Source of the DNA: Candidatus Poribacteria bacterium
Lineage (GTDB): Bacteria; Poribacteria; WGA-4E; WGA-3G
Assembly (NCBI GenBank): GCA_022822275.1
Contig: JAJEBZ010000091.1
Coordinates: 1-46,033, forward strand
DNA: 46,033 nt
Direction of reading: 5' to 3'
Shown here: piece after piece, positions 26,303 to 33,761 of the stretch
Layout of the letters: every line of letters starts with the position of its first letter
Numbering within the stretch: the first letter of the stretch is position 1
Position numbers and translations under genes: made by a program
The notes under the pieces: model-generated
Database searches by the model: none
What the model saw: only the letters and a program-made list of their open reading frames with translations
What the model was told of the DNA's origin: nothing

Positions 26303-27166
26303 ATGACTTTTCTGAAGATAGAACAAGGTGATTGTTTGGTAAAGCTCTCCGAACTTGAACTAGAGTCTGTTCATCTTGTCATTTCAGACCCCCCGTATTT
26401 CCTTGATGGATTAGATGCAGATTGGAAGAAAGGTCTGGAAGATGCCCCAAGAGGGACAGGTGTTATTGGGGGTTTACCGGTAGGTATGAAGTTTGATCCT
26501 AAACAAGGGATCGCTTTACAGGCTTTTATTTCGGAAGTTGCTAATGTTCTAAAACCCTGTATGAAGCCTGGCAGTTTTGCAGTGTTCTTTTCACAACCGC
26601 GTCTTTCGCATAGAATGGCAATCGGACTTGAAGACGCAGGGTTTGAAATACGCGATATATGTGCATGGCATTACACACGACGCGCACAATTCAAAGCGTT
26701 CACAATGGATCATTTTGTGCGTCGTATGGATATATCGGACCAGGAGAAACAGAAACTTATTGAGAAGCTTGGAGGGCGTAGAACGCCACAATTGCGTCCC
26801 CAGTTTGAATCATTGGTTGTGGCACAGAAACCGCGAATAGGAACTTTTATTCACAATTGGACTGTTCATGAAACTGGGTTGATTGATGCTTCAGCAGTGT
26901 TAGATGGGAGTGTCCCGACAACAGTTATGACAGTCGAGAAACCTGTTCGTAGTAAATTCAACGGACATTTGACTGTCAAACCTATAGAACTTATTGAACA
27001 TCTGATTCGATTGTTTTCTATATCAGGTCAGGTGGTCTTAGATCCATTTCTTGGAAGCGGAACAACCGCTGTAGCAGCCAAAAGACTTCACCGGTCTTGT
27101 ATTGGCATTGAAATCAACGCTGATTATATTCAGATTGCTAAACAACGGATAAAGGAGGATGTATGA
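26303..27166 (+). CDS. Site-specific DNA methyltransferase (beta class)
   Basis: The start is set at ATG 26303 behind an AAAGGAG ribosome-binding site; the open frame extends 8 codons upstream from a TTG. The 287-aa product has catalytic SDPPYF near 26-31, a variable middle, LTVKPIELIEHLIRL, and the SAM-binding DPFLGSGTTAVAAK near the C-terminus, i.e. beta-class order. N6-adenine or N4-cytosine is possible. It is not similar to the neighbouring MTase-HNH beyond the shared fold. It overlaps the next gene by ATGA. Confidence 0.88.
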   Translation: MTFLKIEQGDCLVKLSELELESVHLVISDPPYFLDGLDADWKKGLEDAPRGTGVIGGLPVGMKFDPKQGIALQAFISEVANVLKPCMKPGSFAVFFSQPRLSHRMAIGLEDAGFEIRDICAWHYTRRAQFKAFTMDHFVRRMDISDQEKQKLIEKLGGRRTPQLRPQFESLVVAQKPRIGTFIHNWTVHETGLIDASAVLDGSVPTTVMTVEKPVRSKFNGHLTVKPIELIEHLIRLFSISGQVVLDPFLGSGTTAVAAKRLHRSCIGIEINADYIQIAKQRIKEDV

Positions 27167-27477
27167 GTAATGGCATAAGGCCTAGACAACATGCACGATT
27201 GGGTATGTTTTACCTTGAAGAATCTGTATTGGATGTTTTGTTAGAGTCAAAATATGAGGGAGAATGTATCGGAGCAGCTGAAATTAGTAGGCGATCTGGT
27301 ATATTTCGCTCACGTGGAGATGTTGATGCTATGAATGATGCGATCGTGCATGGGATTCTGGTGAAACTTCACGAGGAAAATCGTGTTCAGCGATGCAAGC
27401 AAACCAATAATCGTGGTGGATGGAAACTTACCGATAAGGAATTCACTGAACGACGCGATGATGTAGGGTTTGATTAA
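27163..27477 (+). CDS. Small winged-helix-like partner of the methyltransferase (104 aa)
   Basis: Translationally coupled to the methyltransferase by an ATGA overlap. Residues about 15-92 read as a helix-turn-helix with a wing: ESVLDVLLES, IGAAEISRRSGI, VHGILVKLHEENRVQRC, GGWKLTDKEF. It could be a specificity or regulatory subunit, or a small DNA-binding protein controlling the pair. No nuclease motif is seen, so it is not an obvious cognate restriction enzyme. Family not recognised. Confidence 0.65.
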   Translation: MSNGIRPRQHARLGMFYLEESVLDVLLESKYEGECIGAAEISRRSGIFRSRGDVDAMNDAIVHGILVKLHEENRVQRCKQTNNRGGWKLTDKEFTERRDDVGFD

Positions 27478-27536
27478 GTTCTATTTTACACTACACTTAA
27501 TTTTAAAATTCAAATATTTTTCACAAGGGAGTTTTT

Positions 27537-28163
27537 ATGGGAAATAACGATGTTAGTAATTCTAACAACAATCTAAAAATAGGACAATATTTAGAGATTT
27601 ACAAATTGCATTTCAACCACATGAATGAAATGAGTAATAGAAGGGTTAATGTTAACAGATATTATATACTTGCTTTATCTATAATAGTTTTGGCATTGAC
27701 AGCATTGTTTCGTAGTGGTGATTTTTTAAGCGCAATATTTACAGGATCAAATGGTCATGATAATTTAAGTAGTAACCTAATTGCACTTTCAATATGTATT
27801 GTGGGCATTTTAGGTGGTATGTTATCAGATTCATGGACAAAAAATGTGTTAGGCTATTTAGAAACTAATTCTCATAGATATGAAGTTATTAAGCACATGG
27901 AATGTAATCTGGAATATTCTTTCATTAATAAGGCTTACGCAAGAATATCTGATAGAGATGAAGGAGCAGAATATTTTTCATTAGCATTACATGAGTTGTA
28001 TGCACCTTTGATATTCCAATTAGGATTTACGGTGTTGTTATTTTTAGGTGTTTTTCAGATGATAACGCTTGAAAGTAAGTATACGATACCTATTTCATTT
28101 ATGGTATTTCTAATTTTTGTATATTTTATTGTCGTATTTTTAGAACTAAGATCGAGGAGGTAA
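27537..28163 (+). CDS. Four-helix membrane protein, RipA/SLATT-like
   Basis: 208 aa. A cytosolic helical start (YLEIYKLHFNHMNEMSNRRVNVNRYY) leads directly into a transmembrane helix (about 43-60), with further helices near 82-100, 160-178 and 184-203. The pattern of a charged amphipathic helix running into a membrane pair resembles RipA-family octameric and SLATT-type membrane proteins, some of which are effectors in nucleotide-signal defence systems. The match is by eye. Base composition is visibly more AT-rich than the flanking signalling genes, and the next gene follows by 2 bp. Confidence 0.6.
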   Translation: MGNNDVSNSNNNLKIGQYLEIYKLHFNHMNEMSNRRVNVNRYYILALSIIVLALTALFRSGDFLSAIFTGSNGHDNLSSNLIALSICIVGILGGMLSDSWTKNVLGYLETNSHRYEVIKHMECNLEYSFINKAYARISDRDEGAEYFSLALHELYAPLIFQLGFTVLLFLGVFQMITLESKYTIPISFMVFLIFVYFIVVFLELRSRR

Positions 28164-28165
28164 TC

Positions 28166-28471
28166 ATGCTTTTTACAAAAAGCAATTTACTTTACGTTTT
28201 TTATATAGTTATTGGTATTATCGTGCTATGGATTTTTATATTTGGGCAGTCTGGGGATAATAATACCCCCAATTCTCATATAGAAATTATGAGACCTATA
28301 AATAGTCCTGCTGGGGAATATGACTATTATATCAAAAATCCCAAATTTCAATTTTTAGATAATGAAGGCAATGTTAAGGTTATGAAAATATCAGGTTTCT
28401 ATGTCAAGATAGGCAGCCCTGTAGAAATTACATGCAAAGTAGAATCTATCAATGAAACCAAGTCTCCTTAA
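28166..28471 (+). CDS. Small membrane-anchored protein, partner of the RipA/SLATT-like gene (101 aa)
   Basis: One N-terminal transmembrane helix (about 7-27), then a soluble beta-rich domain. A GAGGAGG ribosome-binding site overlaps the end of the preceding gene, so the two are coupled. Family not recognised. It may be the extracytoplasmic or sensor half of a two-protein membrane system. Confidence 0.6.
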   Translation: MLFTKSNLLYVFYIVIGIIVLWIFIFGQSGDNNTPNSHIEIMRPINSPAGEYDYYIKNPKFQFLDNEGNVKVMKISGFYVKIGSPVEITCKVESINETKSP

Positions 28472-28941
28472 CTAATCCGTAGGGTTGGGTAATATACTCA
28501 ACACCTTTTTACTGTTTTGTAGGCATGCTTTCATTGACAAACTTATCAAATATGTTGTCTATATCACGATAGTTGTATATGTAGCAACTTCTGCTACATA
28601 TAAAGGCGTGTATGCAATCTTATAGTGATGGTGACTGCCATACCATGCCCTTTTCAGTGGACTCTAGAATCCCCCGATTATGTTAGTATGCTTTTCACTA
28701 TCTACGTATTGCTCTTGGTGGTTGATAATCTGATGCTTCATGTCCCTACCGATAGCAGCGTAAGCGTGAAATTCATCGGTTATCAATTTCAAGTCTTTGG
28801 TATTTACAAAACGTTCCCACGTCCACGCTTGGAAGGCCAAGCGTGAAAACGACGCAGTTTTTAACTAATCCCAAAACTACTAATTGCGTATAAAAATAAT
28901 TCTATAATCTACCATATAATGCCTTTGGGTAAAGGAGACGT
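28472..28941. other. Gene-free stretch with a decayed transposase
   Basis: Contains the IS1595/ISXO2-type remnant on the minus strand (28509-28835) and then an AT-rich leader to the receiver gene at 28942. The plus-strand frame at 28625-28846 is the antisense of that remnant. Confidence 0.7.
28509..28835 (-). pseudogene. Decayed IS1595/ISXO2-family transposase, C-terminal fragment
   Basis: Reading the minus strand from about 28835 gives TWERFVNTKDLKLITDEF, HAYAAIGRDMKHQIINHQ, EQYVDSEKHTNIIGGF, an in-frame TAG, then SPLKRAWYGSHHHY. This is the ISXO2 DDE end, where the stop sits at the expected Trp (TGG to TAG). After a frameshift near 28580 it continues YNYRDIDNIFDKFVNESM to TAA at 28509. The N-terminal half is missing and no terminal inverted repeats were found, so it is a dead remnant at the edge of the accessory island. 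Confidence 0.8.
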
Positions 28942-29334
28942 GTGTTGAGTACGGAGAGGCCGCAACCGATCTTAGTCATAGAAGACCAAGCGTTGAACCG
29001 TAAAGTTGTACGCATCCTCTTGCAATCCAGCGGGTATCAAGTGATTGAAGCGATCAACGCGACGGAAGCACTTGCGGCTTTAGAAGAAACTGTTCCTGTC
29101 CTCATCCTAATGGACATTGCACTCCCAGGAACAAGTGGAGAAGAATTAACCCGACAGATTAAAACAAACCCAGATTGGGACAGTATCCCCATTATCGCCT
29201 TAACAGCCGCAGTCATGTCTGGTGATCGTGAAAGATTTATCAAAGCTGGATGTGACGATTATATCAGCAAACCAATTGATACCCAAGCCCTCTTAGAACG
29301 CGTGGCACACCATCTCAAAGGAAATGTTACATAA
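28942..29334 (+). CDS. Single-domain response regulator (CheY-like receiver)
   Basis: 130 aa, receiver only. Phospho-acceptor Asp in LILMDIALPG (about residue 58), switch Thr in ALTAAV and Lys in SKPI. No output domain, so it probably relays phosphate or acts by binding. GTG start with an AAAGGAG ribosome-binding site. Stop and next start overlap (TAATG) with the receiver-PP2C gene, so both are coupled. The multi-PAS kinase at 22064 is the nearest possible donor. Confidence 0.9.
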   Translation: MLSTERPQPILVIEDQALNRKVVRILLQSSGYQVIEAINATEALAALEETVPVLILMDIALPGTSGEELTRQIKTNPDWDSIPIIALTAAVMSGDRERFIKAGCDDYISKPIDTQALLERVAHHLKGNVT

Positions 29335-30491
29335 TGCCTGAAGCCGCAGCGAAAATCCTTGTCGTTGACGATGAACCAAGAAACGTCAAAATACTTCAGA
29401 TACAATTGCAAGCACGTGGGTATGACATCCTTACAGCAGGTGACGGTGCTGAAGCTCTGCAAATTATAGCAAACGATCTACCAGATCTAATTCTATTAGA
29501 TATCAACATGCCAAAAGTTGACGGTTTTGAAGTTGTTGAGAGAGTACGAGCAAATAAAAAAACAGAATTTATACCCATCGTTATGATAACTGCGTTGCGT
29601 GATACACAAGAGAACCGAATTAAAGCTGTTGAAGCTGGCGCAGATGACTTTATTGAGAAACCATTTAGCAGCTTTGAAGTATTGGCACGAATCAAATCCC
29701 TCCTACGTATAAAGCATTATCACGACACACTCGAAAAACACAATGCACGATTAGAGACAGAACTGCAAATGGCTCGCAGTGTTCAAGAAATAATTATCCC
29801 TGAAAACGGCACACAAGATTTAGCAGGATTTCATATCGCATCCTACTGCTATCCTGCACTGGCAGTCGGTGGCGATTTCTTTGATATTTGGGAAATTGAT
29901 GAAAATCGGATAGGGGTAATTATTTCTGATGTGATGGGACACGGGGCTTCCGCTGCGCTGGTTACCGTATTTATTAAGACAGTCCTAACAGAACATCAAG
30001 AACACATAAAAGACGATCCCGCACAGCTTTTGCAAATTCTCAACACGCGTTTCAGCGACATCATTAGCTCACGGATTTATATGTTCGCTACAGCGTTTTG
30101 TGGTATCTTTGATAAAACAAAAAAACAATTCATCTGTGCAAATGCAGGACATCCATCACCGTTTTTACAACACGGCACACAATCTGAGTGTGAACTGGTG
30201 ACTGATAAACAGACAGGAAATGGATTGGGTATTCGAAAAGAATCTGAATACGAAAACTGCTACTACCCATTTGATGACTCAAGTAGGATATTTCTCTATA
30301 CCGATGGTGTTTATGAGGTAAAAAATGTAAAAGGAGAGGAATTTACTGTAGAACAACTTCAAAAGGTGGTATCTACGACACAGCATGAAACACCAGAAAA
30401 ACTTATCCAGCGTGTTTCTAACGCTATCACAGAATTCAACAGTGCAGCCCCTAACGAGGATGACTTAACACTGATTGCTATCCAACGTTAA
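29334..30491 (+). CDS. Response regulator with PP2C-type (SpoIIE/RsbU) phosphatase output
   Basis: 385 aa. Receiver at 1-125 (VDDEPRN, LLDINMPKVDGF, VMITALRD, EKPF), a short coiled-coil linker (about 130-150), and a SpoIIE-type PP2C phosphatase to the end (GGDFFDIWEI, SDVMGHGASAALVT, LYTDGVYEV, EDDLTLIAI). Such proteins dephosphorylate STAS antagonists when the receiver is phosphorylated. Three STAS targets occur in the window. Convergent with the RsbW-like gene, overlapping it by 4 bp. Confidence 0.93.
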   Translation: MPEAAAKILVVDDEPRNVKILQIQLQARGYDILTAGDGAEALQIIANDLPDLILLDINMPKVDGFEVVERVRANKKTEFIPIVMITALRDTQENRIKAVEAGADDFIEKPFSSFEVLARIKSLLRIKHYHDTLEKHNARLETELQMARSVQEIIIPENGTQDLAGFHIASYCYPALAVGGDFFDIWEIDENRIGVIISDVMGHGASAALVTVFIKTVLTEHQEHIKDDPAQLLQILNTRFSDIISSRIYMFATAFCGIFDKTKKQFICANAGHPSPFLQHGTQSECELVTDKQTGNGLGIRKESEYENCYYPFDDSSRIFLYTDGVYEVKNVKGEEFTVEQLQKVVSTTQHETPEKLIQRVSNAITEFNSAAPNEDDLTLIAIQR

Positions 30492-30955
30492 CCTCTTTCT
30501 GTTTGCCCATCTCTATAAAATATAGCGGTTACATCTGTACCGCCAACCGCATTCGCTTGTAACGTATGAACATCCGCAAGACATTCTATGAGGTATAAAC
30601 CGTGTCCCCTCTCGCCTGTCGGGGAACGTTGTGCCTGAATCTCGGCAAGTTTGTCAGGTGTTAACCAATCGCGGGGCCCCTTTCCTCCTTTATCTCTAAC
30701 GACTATCTCAAGTGCATGTGGGTCCACTGAAATTCGTAATTGAATGCCGCATGTTACACATTTAGAACCGTGATAAACAGCGTTGCTACATATTTCATCA
30801 AGAGCAAGTTGAATATCTGCTATACGTTTTTTCGGAAATTTGAGTGTTTCAGATAACTTCCCAATAAACGCACGTACCGATTCAAGATAATACACATCAC
30901 TCGGTACTTTCAACTCAATGTAGGTTTTCTCCATAGGATAACACCAGTTTTTCAA
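30488..30955 (-). CDS. RsbW/SpoIIAB-like anti-sigma-factor serine kinase (HATPase_c)
   Basis: 155 aa GHKL ATPase: N box DEICSNAVYHG, G1 region RDKGGKGP, G2 RGHGLYLIECL. It would phosphorylate a STAS antagonist and hold a target, classically a sigma factor, though none is encoded here. The frame opens with TTG at 30955; an ATG at 30934 (MEKTYIEL) may be the true start, and neither has a good ribosome-binding site. It lies just downstream of STAS 3 on the same strand, so they form an antagonist-kinase pair. Confidence 0.88.
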   Translation of the reverse strand: MKNWCYPMEKTYIELKVPSDVYYLESVRAFIGKLSETLKFPKKRIADIQLALDEICSNAVYHGSKCVTCGIQLRISVDPHALEIVVRDKGGKGPRDWLTPDKLAEIQAQRSPTGERGHGLYLIECLADVHTLQANAVGGTDVTAIFYRDGQTERG

Positions 30956-30963
30956 GACAATAA

Positions 30964-31308
30964 CTAAAATGCTGCAATTGCACTTTTCTCAGTTTCATAA
31001 ATCTCAACGACGCTGGATGCCCCTATGAGATTGAATGTGCGTGTGAGTGTTGACGCTAAATTGCAAAGTTTGAGATCACCATCGTTTTGACGAAGCCGCT
31101 TTGCAATGCCTACTAACGTCCCTACTGCCGTACTGTTGATGTGGTTTACTTCGCTAAAATTCACCACAACTTTATTCACCTTTTCCGATAGAAGTCCTTC
31201 CAGAACCTTGCGCAAGTCAGAGGCAGCATAGCTGCTCAAATCTGTCTTTACATCTATGATTTTGATATCCGCATTCTCTCGAATCGTCATAAATTCGGTA
31301 CCATTCAT
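30964..31308 (-). CDS. STAS-domain anti-sigma-factor antagonist, 3
   Basis: Single STAS domain of 114 aa from the ATG at 31308, chosen for its AAGGTGG ribosome-binding site; three more in-frame codons lie upstream. The phospho-site motif is HINSTAVGTLV, so the usual Asp-Ser-Ser-Gly is Asn-Ser-Thr-Ala. Phosphorylation would fall on Ser or Thr. It is the partner of the RsbW-like kinase immediately downstream. Confidence 0.88.
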   Translation of the reverse strand: MNGTEFMTIRENADIKIIDVKTDLSSYAASDLRKVLEGLLSEKVNKVVVNFSEVNHINSTAVGTLVGIAKRLRQNDGDLKLCNLASTLTRTFNLIGASSVVEIYETEKSAIAAF

Positions 31309-31825
31309 AAAAACCACCTTCCCTAATAAGAATCCGTACCTATATTTTAGTTTAAATACAAGAAAAAATCAAGCATTTTTTGAATCAATCAGGGTTATTT
31401 AGTTTTAGGGTTTTCGGGTAGATTTTATCATAAACATTAGTGCTACTATTTGCTTATTTTGAGATATTTATTTTCTTTTATCTGAACCAGGATTTTCAGG
31501 ATAAGATATGCCTCATCAACATCGTATTTAGAGAATATCAGTTTTTCCCGATGTTCCAGAAAACGCCTATCCTAAGCATAGCACCTTGATGTCCAAAGAT
31601 ACTATCCTGAAAATCCTGGTTCAGACAAAAACAAGGATACCATATAACACCGAATATATACATTTCCCTAATCTTACTCCAAAGTTAACCGGTATAACAA
31701 TAGATTCTTAAAACTAAATACCCCGCAATACATTTAATTTTCTGGATTAAAAAAAATAGATATGCTACAATACTTTAAAAGCGGATAAAAGTTAGAACAA
31801 GTGTATCTCAACAAGAGGAAAAGAC
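31309..31825. other. Gene-free stretch with inverted-repeat element C
   Basis: Separates the divergent STAS 3 and SBP-OmpA genes. About two thirds of it is the element at 31391-31724. The remaining AT-rich 100 bp holds a TACAAT-like -10 box (31766-31771) but no convincing -35. Confidence 0.6.
31391..31724. repeat. Inverted-repeat element, family C, with a nested 23-bp perfect inverted repeat
   Basis: The ends GGGTTATTTAGTTTTA (31392-31407) and its inverted counterpart (31709-31724) match at 15 of 16 positions. Inside, a 23-bp arm starting TCTGAACCAGGATTTTCAG (31481-31503) is repeated inverted without mismatch at 31603-31625. No clear target duplication is seen. Solo ends of the same family lie at 44081-44104 and 45852-45875. 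Confidence 0.65.
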
Positions 31826-33739
31826 ATGAAAACAAATCTCACTTTACACAGTAGTCATGGAGGTGGAGAAAACGCCCATAAGGTATTCCGCCAAATATTC
31901 AAATATAGTCTATTTTGCATAATGTTGCTTTGTGTTGTAGTTTCCGCGAATGCACAAGAACGTTTCGCAGATTCAGTCGGTGCAGTCACAATACGCGATG
32001 TCACATCCATATCCCCGTTGGTCGTACCCTATATTACATGGGGCGGTGAATCCGCACTATTCCATGCAAACGGTGGATTGACAACGCAACCCGGTACAAT
32101 CATGGAAAAACAGGGGTTGAACCTTAAGTTAGTTCCGGGGGACAATTTTCAACAGCAAGTTCGTGACTATTTGTCGGGAAAAACGCCAATCCTACGCGGC
32201 ACTTTTAGAATGATTGCACAGGCAAGCGAAGTCATCGGAAAAGACCCACGCACCAAACCTGTTATATTCGGACAACTTACATGGTCGGCAGGCGACCATT
32301 TCGTTGGACGGGAAAACATCCGTAAAATATCTGATCTTAGCGGTAAGAAGATCGCAATACAAAAGGGTGGTCCTCACGTCGGTATGCTCTACGATATGCT
32401 AAAAACTGCCCGACTCTCAAAAGCCAACGTTCAAATCGTGTGGGTGGACGAACTAACAGGCACAAACGGGCCAGCAGAACGTTTTCGCAAAGACCCGTCT
32501 ATTGCCGGGTGTTTTGTCATCACACCAGACATGATCGGATTGACAGGCGGTCCTGATAATACCGGGACAGGCGCGGAAGGCACCGTGAAAGGCGCACATG
32601 TCGTCGTCAGCACCGCAACGTTATCACGCTCAATCGCTGATGTCTACGCATGCCGAAAAGATTTCTACGACAAATATAAACCTTTTATTGAACAATTCTT
32701 TGCTGGCTACCTTAAGGGGGCTGAAGAGGTGGTCGCCTTAAAGAAAGTTTATGAAAAGAGCGGTTCGACAAAATATAATCAACTGCTGACTATGATGCAG
32801 AATATATACGGAAAAGATGTACTGCCAACACTTGAGGAAGACGCACACGGATTAATTGCAGATTGCACCTTTGTTGGACAACCCGGAAATGTCGCTTTTT
32901 TCAATGACCCGCGTAATACTATCACCGGCTTTGAAGGATTCAACAAGGCAGGATTGGATATGGCGGTCAATTGGGGATTTGCAAATCAGAGATATGCAAT
33001 GCTACCCTCTGATTTCAACTTCAATTCTAAGACCTTTAAAGACCTGCTTGCAACGACCGTCGCAGCTCCAACCCAACTAAAACAGACACGTTTTAAAAAG
33101 GAAGCTGTACGAGCAGAAATTGAATCTTTCAATGAGGACGCAGTACTTGACGAAAAAACGCTTATCTCATTTACAATTCAATTTGCTGCGAATCAGGACA
33201 CTTTTAGTGCTACACAATATAGTGACGAATTTGACAGAGTTGTAGAACTCGCTTCTAAATATGGAAACGCTGCTATCGCTATAAAAGGACATAGTGACCC
33301 ATCGCGAACACTTAGTGTTTTAGTCAAGACAGGTCTCTCAAAAGGATTTTTGAAGCGAACTGGTACGCGCGGAAATTACAGATACTTTTTGAACGGTAAA
33401 CCCTTTACTCTTGAAAATACCGCTGATTTGATCAAACTTATTGAGCAAAGAAAACAAGAGGATGGTAGCGATGTGGAAAGCCCTTATCAAGTGATGCGCG
33501 CAGCACTCAAGTTGTCGGAACAACGTGGCGAAGCAGTGAAACAATCTATTATTGACTATGCCCGCAGAAAAAACGCGCGGATTGACGCTGACCAAATCGT
33601 TCCTGTCGGTGTCGGTATCAAAGAACCGATTATTTCGAAACCGACCAGTCCTGCTGAAGCAGCTGAAAATCGACGCGTTGAATTCGCACTCATCAAGGTC
33701 TCGGCGGAAGCTGTCGCTGCATCCGATTTTGACTTTTAG
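31826..33739 (+). CDS. Secreted substrate-binding-like protein with C-terminal OmpA-like domain (1)
   Basis: 637 aa. A signal peptide (long positively charged start, hydrophobic about 31-43, cleavage near ANAQ) is followed by a periplasmic-binding-protein/NMT1-like domain (about 50-400: YITWGGESALFHANGG, LSGKKIAIQKGGPHVGMLYDML). The C-terminal OmpA-like domain (about 445-630) starts at IQFAANQDTFSATQYSDEF, has IKGHSDPSR, and ends AAENRRVEFALI. About 60 residues (RTGTRGNYRYFLNGKPFTLE and around) are inserted between the GHSDP strand and the following helix. OmpA domains bind peptidoglycan, so the protein would be wall-anchored. No permease or ATPase gene is nearby. First of a three-gene set. 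Confidence 0.8.
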   Translation: MKTNLTLHSSHGGGENAHKVFRQIFKYSLFCIMLLCVVVSANAQERFADSVGAVTIRDVTSISPLVVPYITWGGESALFHANGGLTTQPGTIMEKQGLNLKLVPGDNFQQQVRDYLSGKTPILRGTFRMIAQASEVIGKDPRTKPVIFGQLTWSAGDHFVGRENIRKISDLSGKKIAIQKGGPHVGMLYDMLKTARLSKANVQIVWVDELTGTNGPAERFRKDPSIAGCFVITPDMIGLTGGPDNTGTGAEGTVKGAHVVVSTATLSRSIADVYACRKDFYDKYKPFIEQFFAGYLKGAEEVVALKKVYEKSGSTKYNQLLTMMQNIYGKDVLPTLEEDAHGLIADCTFVGQPGNVAFFNDPRNTITGFEGFNKAGLDMAVNWGFANQRYAMLPSDFNFNSKTFKDLLATTVAAPTQLKQTRFKKEAVRAEIESFNEDAVLDEKTLISFTIQFAANQDTFSATQYSDEFDRVVELASKYGNAAIAIKGHSDPSRTLSVLVKTGLSKGFLKRTGTRGNYRYFLNGKPFTLENTADLIKLIEQRKQEDGSDVESPYQVMRAALKLSEQRGEAVKQSIIDYARRKNARIDADQIVPVGVGIKEPIISKPTSPAEAAENRRVEFALIKVSAEAVAASDFDF

Positions 33740-33761
33740 CTTTTAGAAAAGGAGTCTTCTT

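Noticed and set aside
24601-27477. A classical type II restriction-modification system with a separate endonuclease
   Set aside because: No stand-alone nuclease gene is present; the only nuclease motif is the HNH fused to the first methyltransferase.
28625-28846. 73-aa plus-strand reading frame
   Set aside because: It is the antisense of the IS1595-type transposase remnant, whose minus-strand translation gives family-specific motifs.
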